Below, piece by piece: positions 53,716-62,746 of a DNA stretch of 64,000 nt; within the stretch, counting starts at the first letter, position 1, and each line of letters begins with the position of its first letter. Both the position numbers and the translations under genes were made by a program. Source of the stretch: an uncultured bacterium (GTDB taxonomy: Bacteria; Armatimonadota; UBA5829); the NCBI GenBank assembly GCA_938074205.1, contig CALJES010000002.1, positions 1 to 64,000 on the forward strand, given 5' to 3'. The notes under the pieces are model-generated. The model was not told the origin of the DNA and ran no database searches. It saw nothing but the letters and a program-made list of their open reading frames with translations.

Positions 53716-53752
53716 AAAAGTGGAAAGCGCCAAGTATTAGTGCGCTTTCCAC
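53716..53752 (-). terminator. Intrinsic terminator of rpsT
   Basis: On the minus strand GTGGAAAGCGC (53752-53742), 11-base loop, GCGCTTTCCAC (53730-53720), then TTTT. Perfect 11-bp stem, 46 bases after the rpsT stop. Confidence 0.8.
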
Positions 53753-53798
53753 CTAGCTCGAATCTTCAAATTCGATAAGTATGTCGGGTGCGAAAGTC

Positions 53799-54074
53799 CT
53801 ATGACTGGCTGACGGTCGCCGCTCGGTTGGCATACCTCATTAGTTTTGACTTTCGCCTGGCAGCTGCATTCGGATGTATGATACCTCGTTTGGCAGCCTT
53901 GTCGATTGCGCTTATCGTTTCGCTCATTAGGAGAGCAGCGTTTTCAGCATTCGCGTCGATAGCTGCTTTCGTTTTCTTGGTCAGCGTCTTTATGCGCGAC
54001 TTGGTCGAAACGTTTCGCAATCGCCGTTCGCGCGATTTCTTCACGTCTTTTATTACTGACTTGATATTAGGCAA
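53799..54074 (-). CDS. rpsT: 30S ribosomal protein S20
   Basis: A 91-residue basic helical protein: PNIKSVIKDVKKSRERRLRNVSTKSRIKTLTKK and KAAKRGIIHPNAAARRKSKLMRYAN match S20 throughout. S20 binds 16S rRNA early in 30S assembly. The start is TTG 54074 after GGGGTGAGG; a TTG start is common for autoregulated rpsT. It has its own promoter and terminator. Confidence 0.96.
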   Translation of the reverse strand: MPNIKSVIKDVKKSRERRLRNVSTKSRIKTLTKKTKAAIDANAENAALLMSETISAIDKAAKRGIIHPNAAARRKSKLMRYANRAATVSQS

Positions 54075-54120
54075 CTAGAACCTCACCCCCAGTCCGTTAG
54101 GCTGGTTTTTTAACCAAATC

Positions 54121-54149
54121 AATATACCAGCTATGCTAGAAAACTTCAA
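54121..54149 (-). promoter_or_regulatory. Promoter of rpsT
   Basis: Minus strand TTGAAG (54149-54144), 17-base spacer, TATATT (54126-54121) preceded by TGG (extended -10). It starts a leader of about 40 bases with a short TGGTT/AACCA hairpin. Confidence 0.7.
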
Positions 54150-54269
54150 CCGTTGACAATGACAAGCCCACCTGTAACAACATATTCCGGCTACCTGCTA
54201 CCAGAGGTCGGTTGGCCTCGCGCTGCTGTCCAGGTGGGCATTCCTGGCCAAATTGCCGAAATTGTCGCT

Positions 54270-56909
54270 TTACACCGTTGCCGCGGCAGTTTCGGCGTGC
54301 CTGAACACGAAGTTCTTATCTGGACCGACGTCAACGATTATGCGATCACCCTCCTTAAACTCGCCTGCTAAGAGTTTCATCGCCAGCGGGTCTTGTATCT
54401 CTCGCTGAATCGTCCGTCGGAGAGGTCTTGCACCGTACGTCGGATCGTAGCCCTTTTCAGCAAGCAGAGCTTTCGCCTCATCCGTGACTTCTAGCTCCAA
54501 ACGTTTTTCTGCAAGACGTTTGTTCAGTTGTCTTATCTGAATATCCACGATCTTCTTGATGTCTTCCTCGGTAAGTGCGTTAAAGACGATGATCTCATCA
54601 ACCCTATTCAGAAACTCCGGCCTGAAGTGACTTCGCAGCGCCTCAAGCACCAGTCTGCGCGTTTCCTCTTGGTAAGTCTGTGTGCCTCCGACAGAATGTC
54701 GAAAGCCTATCACCTGGCGCTCTCGTATCAGATCAGAGCCGATGTTCGAAGTCATAATGACGACCGTGTTCTTGAAATCCACCGTTCTTCCCTGGCCGTC
54801 GGTCAGCCGACCGTCCTCTAAGATTTGCAGCAGTACGTTGAATACGTCTTGGTGCGCCTTCTCTATTTCGTCAAAGAGTATGACGCTATACGGTCGCCTT
54901 CGGACAGCTTCAGTTAGCTGACCGCCTTCTTCGTAGCCCACGTAGCCTGGCGGCGCACCAATCAACCGAGCCACGGTGTGTTTCTCCATATACTCGCTCA
55001 TGTCGATTCGGATCATTGCTCGCTCATCGTCGAATAGGAACTCCGCCAAAGCCCTTGCAAGCTCAGTTTTTCCGACACCGGTCGGACCCATGAATATGAA
55101 ACTGCCAATCGGCCGGTTCGGATCTTGCAGTCCAGCGCGTGCCCGCCGCACCGCATTAGATACTGCCACTATAGCTTCGTGCTGACCGACGACTCGCTCT
55201 TCGAGCCGTTTCTCCATGTTGATTAGCTTCTCGATTTCACCTTCCATAAGGCGAGTTACCGGAATGCCAGTCCACTTGCTGACTACCTCGGCAATGTCCT
55301 CTTCATCAACTTCTTCCTTGAGCATTTTGTGCTCTTTCTGCAATTCGGCAAGTTTAGCCTCTTCTTGTTCGAGTTGCTTCTGCAGAGTCGGTATAACTCC
55401 GTGGCGCAGTTCGGCGGCTCTGGCTAAATCTGCGCGGCGCTCCGCATTCTGTTCCTCCAGTCGCGCTTGTTCTATCTTGTGTTTAATTTCTCGGATTCGG
55501 GTAATAGCCTCTTTTTCCTTCTGCCAGTGCACCTTCATTTCGTCGAGGCGTTCCCTTAGCTCCGCTATTTCCTTCTCAAGCTTTTCCAGATGCTTTTTGG
55601 AGGCAGCATCCGTTTCTTTCTTCAGAGCTTCACGTTCGATCTCGAGCTGCCGAATTCTGCGCTCGACTTCATCTATTTCGGTGGGTACACTATCAATTTC
55701 GATGCGCAGGCGCGATGCTGCTTCATCGATAAGGTCTATAGCCTTGTCTGGCAGAAACCGATCCGGTATATATCGATCAGACAAAACCGCCGCTGCAACC
55801 AGCGCACTGTCCTTAATGCGTACTCCGTGGTGATTTTCATACCGTTCCTTAAGACCACGCAGTATGGCGATTGTGTCTTCCACTGATGGAGGATTGACCA
55901 TAATTGGCTGGAATCTGCGCTCTAAGGCCGGATCCTTCTCAATGTGTTTTCTGTACTCATCGATAGTCGTAGCACCAACACAGCGCAGTTCTCCTCGCGC
56001 AAGCATTGGCTTGAGCAGGTTTGCTGCGTCGACTGCTCCTTCAGCAGCACCTGCCCCTACGATTGTGTGAAGCTCATCAATGAACAGTACGATTTCGCCT
56101 TCGGCTTCCTTGATCTCACGTAGGACTGCTTTTAGCCGATCCTCGAACTCACCGCGGAACTTAGTTCCCGCCACCAATGCACCCAAATCAAGGGCAATGA
56201 CTCTCTTATTCTTAAGAGACTCCGGAATGTCACCATTGACTATTCGCTGGGCAAGACCTTCCACGATTGCCGTCTTTCCGACGCCGGGCTCGCCTATCAG
56301 GACCGGATTGTTTTTAGTCCGGCGCGACAGGACCTGAATAACGCGTCGAATTTCCTCGTCTCTTCCAATTACCGGGTCAAGTTTGCCTTTTCGCGCTTCT
56401 TCTGTGAGGTCGCGGCCATATCGCTCCAGCGCCTGGTATTTGTCTTCTGGGTTCTGATCCGTGACACGCTGGGTACCTCGAATATCGGCCATAGCTTGAT
56501 AAATGGCGTCACGGGTAGCGCCCACAGATGCCAAAATGGACGAGGCAGGACCTGCTTCAGAGGCGATCCCAATAAGAAGGTGTTCAGTTGAGACATATTC
56601 ATCTTTGAGTCTCTCGGCTTCCTGGAATGCAGTTTCCAAAGCGCGGTGTAGCCGAGGTCCGATTGCGGAACCCGCGGCCACTCCTGATACTTTGGGCATA
56701 CGGTCAATCTCCGCCCGAACTCTTCTTGTCAGCTCTGCAGGATTTGCACCGATCTTCTGGAGTATAGGTGCTACGATTCCGCCATCTTGCTGAAGAAGGG
56801 CGAGCAGAAGATGCTCCGGTTCTATCTGTTGCTGTCCAGACTCTTGTGCTATATGTTGTGCATCCTGAACGGCTTCCTGAGCCTTAACTGTCAGTCTGTC
56901 AAGTCGCAT
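54270..56909 (-). CDS. clpB: ATP-dependent chaperone ClpB
   Basis: An 879-residue Hsp100 disaggregase. Clp-N repeats (1-145), first AAA+ with Walker A GEPGVGKT (206-213) and [13 protein letters not shown], the long ClpB middle coiled coil (about 400-540, [18 protein letters not shown]), and a second AAA+ with [13 protein letters not shown] near 605. The coiled coil distinguishes it from ClpA/ClpC. It resolubilises aggregated proteins with DnaK. GAGGTG ten bases before ATG. I see no CIRCE element upstream. Confidence 0.97.
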   Translation of the reverse strand: MRLDRLTVKAQEAVQDAQHIAQESGQQQIEPEHLLLALLQQDGGIVAPILQKIGANPAELTRRVRAEIDRMPKVSGVAAGSAIGPRLHRALETAFQEAERLKDEYVSTEHLLIGIASEAGPASSILASVGATRDAIYQAMADIRGTQRVTDQNPEDKYQALERYGRDLTEEARKGKLDPVIGRDEEIRRVIQVLSRRTKNNPVLIGEPGVGKTAIVEGLAQRIVNGDIPESLKNKRVIALDLGALVAGTKFRGEFEDRLKAVLREIKEAEGEIVLFIDELHTIVGAGAAEGAVDAANLLKPMLARGELRCVGATTIDEYRKHIEKDPALERRFQPIMVNPPSVEDTIAILRGLKERYENHHGVRIKDSALVAAAVLSDRYIPDRFLPDKAIDLIDEAASRLRIEIDSVPTEIDEVERRIRQLEIEREALKKETDAASKKHLEKLEKEIAELRERLDEMKVHWQKEKEAITRIREIKHKIEQARLEEQNAERRADLARAAELRHGVIPTLQKQLEQEEAKLAELQKEHKMLKEEVDEEDIAEVVSKWTGIPVTRLMEGEIEKLINMEKRLEERVVGQHEAIVAVSNAVRRARAGLQDPNRPIGSFIFMGPTGVGKTELARALAEFLFDDERAMIRIDMSEYMEKHTVARLIGAPPGYVGYEEGGQLTEAVRRRPYSVILFDEIEKAHQDVFNVLLQILEDGRLTDGQGRTVDFKNTVVIMTSNIGSDLIRERQVIGFRHSVGGTQTYQEETRRLVLEALRSHFRPEFLNRVDEIIVFNALTEEDIKKIVDIQIRQLNKRLAEKRLELEVTDEAKALLAEKGYDPTYGARPLRRTIQREIQDPLAMKLLAGEFKEGDRIIVDVGPDKNFVFRHAETAAATV

Positions 56910-57338
56910 TGTATTATCACCTCGTTATTGCAAGTTCTAGAGTTTTTGAATATTCCCATTGAAAGTCGGGTTATGATTGACAATAACGCCTATAGACTAA
57001 TTGCGTCCATTACAATCAAGGCACTTATACCCACTTGGCGCAATTATTACACTTCCAGGATAGGTCTGTTTGCAGGTCATTATACGGCACCAAATTCGAA
57101 CTTGTTACAATTGTACTCTGAATGCGCCCGTTTCGAAATACATTTCCGCGTCATGGTGGATTTATTTAGTGCTGCCAGGCTTACAAAACTTTTCGCGAGG
57201 CTAGCCTGTGAACACAGAGCGAGTTGTGGTTAGGGCACTCGAGGAAGTTCGACATTTTCTGGGGAAACAATTTATGTCATACGCAGTAGTGTCCCGCTAG
57301 GTTTTTTCATATTACGTTTTGCCGGATTACGCAGACCT
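56910..57338. other. 429-base divergent intergenic region
   Basis: Between clpB (minus) and the enzyme-I-like gene (plus). No gene or stable hairpin seen. On the minus strand TTGATT-N17-TCTATA (near 57020-56990) and a lone TATAAT (57083-57078) are possible clpB promoter parts. On the plus strand TTGACA at 56979 has no partner -10. No CIRCE or sigma-32 consensus recognised. Confidence 0.4.
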
Positions 57339-58463
57339 ATGAAGATTATACACGGAATTTCGGTGACCCCAGGGATAGCTATGGCTGTGGGTGCCTTAGT
57401 GGATTCTGTTCACGGCCTCGGGCTTGTTTCGCCTCGGATTCTGCAGGAGGGCTTGAAGGCAATTAAGGCGATGCTATCAGTGCAGGATTATCCGGAAGTT
57501 GTGATAGTGTGCGACACTCTTAGCATCGGCACATCGCTGCGAATACCTGGTGTTCATGCCGTGGGAATCGCTGCAGAGTCCGAATTTCGATCTCCAGACA
57601 TGGATATAGCTGTGCCGTGCGTGGTGGGATTGAATGATCTTCTGCGATCGGTAGGTGACGGCGATATCGTTATCGTGGACGGTGGCAAAGGCATAGTGTG
57701 CATCGACCCGGATGTCGAAACCGTCGTCCACTACCAGCGGATGCAGGAACGTGGTGTTCCCGAGAGAGTGGTCTATGTCTCTGCAGAGCATATACCTGCT
57801 AGAACCGCGTCTGGCGAGACAGTGTCAGTGTACGCTTATGTGTCGTGTAGATCTGATCTGGAAGAAGCGCTGAATCAGGGCGCGGATGGCATCATTTTGG
57901 ACTCAGCGTACTGGGAGTCAGGAAGCTATGAACGCGTAGTAGAAGTCCTTCAGACGGCCGCGGGAAAATCGATGGTTTTTCTTGCCGCAGGCGATATTAG
58001 CGACGTCTTGCGGGCCGCTACTCACTTCGCGGTTCCTGACCAAGTGACCGTGGCATTTCCATTTGAGGATTACGAACAAAGGCTCGAGTATGCTGAGTCA
58101 GAGCTTGAGCTTGCTGTAGCTGAGGCGCTTGTTGAGGACTTGCGACCACCAAAGGTTCTTTTTGGAGTTCACCTGACGGGCGCAAACGCTCAAATCTGTC
58201 TTCCCCAGCAGCTCGATGTGGTGCTCGTTGACCTGCGCCAAGTAGCTTCTGAGGTGTACGATCAGTTCGTGATGTCTTGGAATAGGGCGAGTCAGGTTTG
58301 CCGGTCGGGTGCAAAAACCATCATCATGCTTGGTCGGTTTGTTGATATGATTCCGACCGTTTTTCATGCAGGCGCCCGCGCGGTTGCCGTGGAACCGCAA
58401 CTTGTCGCAGCTGCTAAGACAGCGGTGCGAGAGATAGACGTAGAACCGAATCAATTTACTTGA
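57339..58463 (+). CDS. Degenerate PTS enzyme-I-like protein
   Basis: A 374-residue protein. The start IIHGISVTPGIAMAVGALVDS and the segment VPCVVGLNDLLRSVGDGDIVIVDGGKGIVCIDPD match the swivelling phospho-histidine domain of enzyme I. Where enzyme I has the active-site SH(T/S)AI, this protein reads SEFRS, so the phospho-His is replaced by Glu82. The C-terminal part keeps a GADGIILDS remnant of the PEP-binding barrel but lacks the GLyRTE arginine and is about 200 residues short. It cannot be an active PTS enzyme; a regulatory or new role is possible. Confidence 0.65.
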   Translation: MKIIHGISVTPGIAMAVGALVDSVHGLGLVSPRILQEGLKAIKAMLSVQDYPEVVIVCDTLSIGTSLRIPGVHAVGIAAESEFRSPDMDIAVPCVVGLNDLLRSVGDGDIVIVDGGKGIVCIDPDVETVVHYQRMQERGVPERVVYVSAEHIPARTASGETVSVYAYVSCRSDLEEALNQGADGIILDSAYWESGSYERVVEVLQTAAGKSMVFLAAGDISDVLRAATHFAVPDQVTVAFPFEDYEQRLEYAESELELAVAEALVEDLRPPKVLFGVHLTGANAQICLPQQLDVVLVDLRQVASEVYDQFVMSWNRASQVCRSGAKTIIMLGRFVDMIPTVFHAGARAVAVEPQLVAAAKTAVREIDVEPNQFT

Positions 58464-58526
58464 GGTTGGTTTGTAGGTTGCACCGTGAATGAAGCTGGAG
58501 AAATGCTGTTACATTCGGAGCGGAAA

Positions 58527-59501
58527 ATGAAGTTCGTTGTTTGGAAAGCGTACCATCTGGAGTCCGAGGAGATCGTAGACCGTTATCTGGCGAAGGCGCG
58601 AGAGCTTGTCGCCAGCCATGAATTTGTGGTGTGCAATGACGAAGAGTCGGTAAAGCGAGAGATTCAAGACGCGGATGTTATGCTTTGCTGGAAGATTACT
58701 CCTGATGTGTTTGCTTGCGCTCGCCGTTTGAAATGGATCCAATTTGGTAGCGCAGGTATAGACCATACGATATTTCCGGAATTGCTAAATAGCGACGTTA
58801 TCCTAACAACCTTGGCGGGTATTCACAGGGTTGTTGTTGCCGAACATGTATTTGCGCTGATGCTTGCGCTTGCGCGCCGCTTGAACATGAGTAGTGTTTT
58901 CCAGCTAGAGCACAAGTACGATAGAACCGAAATCGCTGCCACGGCTGATGTTCTGGCGGGCAAGACTCTAGGAATAATTGGTTTGGGACGGATAGGGCTG
59001 AACATTGCTCGACTCGGCAAGGCTTTCGAGATGACTGTAGTCGGTACCAAAAGAATTTTGGAAGGCCAACTTGCGAACATCGACCGAATATACCGAGCCA
59101 GCGAGTACAGGAAAGTACTGCCGCTGTCGGATTATCTAGTGCTCGCTGTTCCGCTTACGGAGGAAACCCGGGCGCTTATCGGTCGACCGGAGATCGAGGC
59201 TATGAAAACAGGGGCTTACTTGATCAACGTTGCACGCGGTGCAATGGTAGACCACGACGCACTTGCTGATGCCCTAAGGTCACGCAAGTTGGCGGGTGCG
59301 GCGCTGGATGTGTTTCCTGAAGAACCTCTGCCGGCCGATAGTCCGCTGTGGGACCTGCCCAATCTTATAATCACACCGCACACTGCGGGTTCCCATCCGG
59401 GTTATGCCGATAGTGCAGCGGAGGTGTTTAGGAGAAATCTGGAAGCGTTTATAAGCGGTAGGCCAATGGTGAACGTTTACAATAGGCGCCGCGGTTATTA
59501 A
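58527..59501 (+). CDS. D-2-hydroxyacid dehydrogenase
   Basis: A 324-residue NAD(P)-dependent dehydrogenase. Nucleotide motif LGIIGLGRIGLNIARLG, and catalytic Arg in NVARGAMVDHDAL, Glu in DVFPEEPLP and His in ITPHTAGSH. Related enzymes reduce glyoxylate, hydroxypyruvate or other 2-oxoacids. ATG 58527 has CGGAG seven bases upstream; a GTG at 58485 would add 14 residues not typical of the family. It follows the enzyme-I-like gene closely and is probably co-transcribed. Confidence 0.92.
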   Translation: MKFVVWKAYHLESEEIVDRYLAKARELVASHEFVVCNDEESVKREIQDADVMLCWKITPDVFACARRLKWIQFGSAGIDHTIFPELLNSDVILTTLAGIHRVVVAEHVFALMLALARRLNMSSVFQLEHKYDRTEIAATADVLAGKTLGIIGLGRIGLNIARLGKAFEMTVVGTKRILEGQLANIDRIYRASEYRKVLPLSDYLVLAVPLTEETRALIGRPEIEAMKTGAYLINVARGAMVDHDALADALRSRKLAGAALDVFPEEPLPADSPLWDLPNLIITPHTAGSHPGYADSAAEVFRRNLEAFISGRPMVNVYNRRRGY

Positions 59502-59629
59502 CATAGATATAGGGGTTATATTGTTAATTCTTGTGGGTAGCGAGCAGCAAGTCATACTCCTAATATAGAACGCACAAGACTAGAAGCTAGCAACCTAAAG
59601 GAGGTGGTGTCGGAAGGCTACAAAACCTC

Positions 59630-59658
59630 TTGCAGCGCGTGCTTCCAAATGGTAAAAT
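59630..59658 (+). promoter_or_regulatory. Promoter of tRNA-Ala
   Basis: TTGCAG (59630-59635), 17-base spacer, TAAAAT (59653-59658) preceded by TGG (extended -10). The tRNA begins 21 bases after the -10. Confidence 0.7.
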
Positions 59659-59678
59659 GATTGATAGTTGGGATGCGT

Positions 59679-59754
59679 GGGGCTGTAGTTCAGTTGGGAG
59701 AACGCCACACTGGCAGTGTGGAAGTCAGGGGTTCGAGTCCCCTCAGCTCCACCA
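59679..59754 (+). tRNA. tRNA-Ala (anticodon GGC)
   Basis: Acceptor GGGGCTG (59679-59685) pairs with CAGCTCC, including the G3-U70 wobble that identifies tRNA-Ala. Anticodon stem CCACA/TGTGG encloses CTGGCAG, anticodon GGC. T-arm AGGGG-TTCGAGT-CCCCT. Discriminator A and encoded CCA (59752-59754). Confidence 0.97.
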
Positions 59755-59829
59755 TTTTGATATTTTGCTGAGTCTGCCCAGCCGTCGCCGGCACAGTTCT
59801 CAGTTGTTTCTAACCGTAATTAGTACCGA

Positions 59830-60576
59830 ATGGCGGGTAACCCATTGTTCAATCTGCCCCTTTTTCGCACATTGTCTGCCCCATCTCGCTCAGTGTTCGT
59901 TCTCCGAGCTCTGGTTGTTGTAGGGATTGTCGCTTGCTCGATTCAGTCGCTTCCTTCCACAGTCTTTGCCGAAACAAGAGGGGGCAAAATGTTCGCCCCG
60001 GACGTTTTGGTCTTGATCCTCAGTGCCGGTGGGCCTTTCGATCAAGTTTGCATAAATTACACTTCTGAGATCCCGAAGATCAAGGCGCAGCATGACATTG
60101 CTCAACTGATAAAGGAAACTTCGTGGCCCGTACGAAACTTCAGGGTGACGGTGGCTGATACCTCGACTCCAGGCTCCAGGCCTACCACAAGTTCCCTGTT
60201 TGAGGTTCCTCGTTTGGTAAACACTAGCGATGGCACACTAATACTGGAGCCTTTCATATCTGTGCTCAGAAGGTTCCATTGTATTGAGGTTGACTATATT
60301 GTCGGCACGCCGTTTCAGTTTCGTGGTCTGCAGGACTTCGAGAGCAAGTGGGTTAAGATAAACTTGACTCGCAGTGGCAACTCGTATCGCTACAGAGTTC
60401 GCATTAAGAATGCTGACTTCCAGCAACTTGGTTTGCCCGTGAAGCAAGCTACCAATCAGGCCGGCGACCAAGGAGGATGTGGTCCTGTTGCTGTGCGAGC
60501 ATTAATCATCGTGTGCTTAGCAGTGGCGGCATCACTGGTGGCTTACTTAATTGCATCTCGGTTTCAGAGGAAATAG
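59830..60576 (+). CDS. Unknown secreted, membrane-anchored protein upstream of pilT genes
   Basis: A 248-residue protein I cannot assign. It has an N-terminal signal (VFVLRALVVVGIVACSIQSLPSTVFA), an extracytoplasmic beta-rich domain of about 160 residues with two Cys (VCINYTSE, RFHCIEVDY), and a C-terminal helix (ALIIVCLAVAASLVAYLIAS) ending in RFQRK, so the domain is held outside by a C-terminal anchor. ATG 59830 lacks a ribosome site and the start is uncertain. It ends 11 bases before the first pilT, so a role in pilus function is plausible. Confidence 0.6.
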   Translation: MAGNPLFNLPLFRTLSAPSRSVFVLRALVVVGIVACSIQSLPSTVFAETRGGKMFAPDVLVLILSAGGPFDQVCINYTSEIPKIKAQHDIAQLIKETSWPVRNFRVTVADTSTPGSRPTTSSLFEVPRLVNTSDGTLILEPFISVLRRFHCIEVDYIVGTPFQFRGLQDFESKWVKINLTRSGNSYRYRVRIKNADFQQLGLPVKQATNQAGDQGGCGPVAVRALIIVCLAVAASLVAYLIASRFQRK

Positions 60577-60587
60577 GAGGCTTGCGA

Positions 60588-61649
60588 ATGGACCTTAGAG
60601 AAATGGCGCAGAAAGCGGCTTCCGTACGCGCGTCCGACATATTTCTCAAAGCCGGTTCTCCACCGATGATGCGAGTTCACGGGAGAATAACCAATCTTGG
60701 TGACTATCCGCCTCTAACACCAGAGGATACTCAGAATCTTGCGTACGGCGTTATGACGCCAGAGCAGATTGGGCGCTTCGAAAGACGGCACGAGCTTGAT
60801 CTCGCTTTTACGCTGGAAGGGGTAGCTAGATTTCGAGCGAACATATACCAGCAGCGCGGGACCATAGGAATGGTTCTGCGCATTATTCCACTGGAAATCT
60901 ACAGCCTTGAGGAATTAGCTATGCCGCCGGCGGTTGCAGACCTCGCCAAGCAAAGGCAAGGACTTGTGTTGGTAACCGGTCCCACAGGGTGTGGTAAGTC
61001 GACTACTCTGGCGGCTATGATCGATTTGATAAACACCCATCGTCGCTGCAATATCGTTACGATAGAGGATCCTATAGAGTTCGTTCATCAGGACAAGAAG
61101 GCGATAATCAACCAGCGGGAAATCGGAATCGACACAGACTCGTTTACGGACGCGCTGAAATACGTTGTTAGGCAAAGCCCCGACGTCATTCTGATAGGTG
61201 AAATGCGCGACGTAGAAACTATGAACGTAGCGCTTGCCGCCGCAGAAACCGGCCACTTAGTGTTCTCAACGGTGCATACCTGCAGCGCAGCAGAAACCCT
61301 AGACCGAATCATGAACATGTTTCCGCCCCACGATAAGCCTATGGTTTGTATGCGGCTAGCGATTTCGCTTAGAGGTGTAATCTCACAGAAACTTATTCCC
61401 CGCATAGACAAACCCGGGCGAATTGCAGCCGTTGAGGTGATGATAGTCACCCCAACTATCGCGAAGTTGTTAGAGGAGGGTCGCTCCGGTCAAATTCACC
61501 AGGCTATAGCCGAAGGTGGTTTTTGGGGTATGCAAACCATGAACCAGTGCCTCGACCGATATGTCAAGGCGGGCATTATTTCAGAAGAAGAGGCTCTGGC
61601 CAATGCCGGGAACGTTACGGAGCTGAAGCAAATGCTCAGGAGGCAGTGA
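60588..61649 (+). CDS. pilT: Twitching motility ATPase PilT paralogue 1
   Basis: A 353-residue secretion ATPase. Walker A GPTGCGKSTT (131-140), Asp box TIEDPIEFVHQDKK, Walker B VILIGEMRD and His box TGHLVFSTVHT are intact. The retraction motif that in PilT reads AIRNLIRE is degenerate (TIAKLLEEG), as in PilU-like or divergent members. PilT hexamers depolymerise type IV pili at the inner membrane. ATG 60588 follows AGGAGG; an upstream frame extension is spurious. First of three tandem copies. Confidence 0.94.
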   Translation: MDLREMAQKAASVRASDIFLKAGSPPMMRVHGRITNLGDYPPLTPEDTQNLAYGVMTPEQIGRFERRHELDLAFTLEGVARFRANIYQQRGTIGMVLRIIPLEIYSLEELAMPPAVADLAKQRQGLVLVTGPTGCGKSTTLAAMIDLINTHRRCNIVTIEDPIEFVHQDKKAIINQREIGIDTDSFTDALKYVVRQSPDVILIGEMRDVETMNVALAAAETGHLVFSTVHTCSAAETLDRIMNMFPPHDKPMVCMRLAISLRGVISQKLIPRIDKPGRIAAVEVMIVTPTIAKLLEEGRSGQIHQAIAEGGFWGMQTMNQCLDRYVKAGIISEEEALANAGNVTELKQMLRRQ

Positions 61650-61660
61650 GGTGGTAAGGT

Positions 61661-62746
61661 TTGTCTGTTACACTGGATGATTTGCTCCGAGATCTGTGCT
61701 CGCGAGAGGGGTCTGATCTACACCTCAGGTACGGCGAACCACCAGTTTTCCGTGTGCACGGCAAACTCATGCGCACGAACTATCCCGTTGTCGAACGTGT
61801 AGAGGACTACATATACCCCATCTTGAATGACGCTCAACGTGCACGCTTCGAAAAGATCATGGAACTCGATCTTTCGTACGAAATAAAAGGCGTGGCTAGG
61901 TTTCGCGTGAACTGCTTCCGTCAACGCGGTAAGATGGGGGCGGTTTTAAGAGCTATTCCGGTAAAGATCAAGACCATTGATGAGCTTATGCTTCCACCCG
62001 TGACGAAAGAAATTTGCATGAGGCCAAGAGGTCTGGTTCTGGTTACTGGCCCCACGGGTTCGGGAAAGTCAACCACGCTGGCAGCCATGGTGGATCACAT
62101 AAATAGAAACCGCCGGTGCCACATAATGACGATTGAAGACCCAATTGAGTTTGTTCACGAAGACAAGCTGAGCGAGATCAATCAGCGAGAACTTGAGATC
62201 GATACCCACTCCTTTGCCGCCGCTCTGAAGCACGTTATGAGGCAGAACCCCGATGTGATTCTGGTTGGCGAGATGCGGGATCTCGAAACAATATCCCTGG
62301 CAATCACCGCTGCTGAAACCGGACACTTGGTCTTTGCTACATTGCACACGACCGATGCACCGCAGACGATTGACCGAATAATCGACGTCTTTCCTCCGGA
62401 GCAGCAAAACCAGATCCGCATGCAGCTTTCCGTTACCATACAGGCGATCATATCTCAGACACTTCTCCCGAGAAAAGACATTGAGGGCAGAATTGCTGCG
62501 TTCGAAGTAATGGTTGCAACACCCGCGATTCGCACGCTCATCAGAGAGGGGAAGACCCATCAAATATATTCGGACATACAGGCGGGTGCCGAGCACGGCA
62601 TGATCTCTCTGGATCAATACTTGATCGAGCTGCTGCGTAAGGGTTACATCGCTTATGAAGATGCGGTGGTTAAATCATCGAATCCAAGAGATTTTGAACA
62701 ACTTGCTGCTCGCATGCTCCAGAAAGTGCCGGGGGTGCGCAGATGA
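61661..62746 (+). CDS. pilT: Twitching motility ATPase PilT paralogue 2
   Basis: A 361-residue PilT. Walker A GPTGSGKSTT, Asp box TIEDPIEFVHEDKL, Walker B VILVGEMRD, His box TGHLVFATLHTTDAPQTIDR, and the near-consensus retraction motif AIRTLIRE. Start is TTG with GAGGTGG seven bases upstream. Its stop overlaps the next ATG (ATGA), so the third copy is translationally coupled. Confidence 0.95.
   Translation: MSVTLDDLLRDLCSREGSDLHLRYGEPPVFRVHGKLMRTNYPVVERVEDYIYPILNDAQRARFEKIMELDLSYEIKGVARFRVNCFRQRGKMGAVLRAIPVKIKTIDELMLPPVTKEICMRPRGLVLVTGPTGSGKSTTLAAMVDHINRNRRCHIMTIEDPIEFVHEDKLSEINQRELEIDTHSFAAALKHVMRQNPDVILVGEMRDLETISLAITAAETGHLVFATLHTTDAPQTIDRIIDVFPPEQQNQIRMQLSVTIQAIISQTLLPRKDIEGRIAAFEVMVATPAIRTLIREGKTHQIYSDIQAGAEHGMISLDQYLIELLRKGYIAYEDAVVKSSNPRDFEQLAARMLQKVPGVRR

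Noticed and set aside
56787-57233. 148-residue + strand ORF at the clpB 5' end
   Set aside because: It starts inside clpB antisense and runs into the intergenic gap; composition is not protein-like and there is no ribosome site.
59607-59660. 17-codon ORF with AAAGGAGGTG before a GTG
   Set aside because: The ribosome site is only about 2 bases from the GTG and the region overlaps the tRNA-Ala promoter.
59630-59923. 97-residue ORF spanning tRNA-Ala
   Set aside because: It reads through a clear tRNA gene and has no domain or ribosome site.
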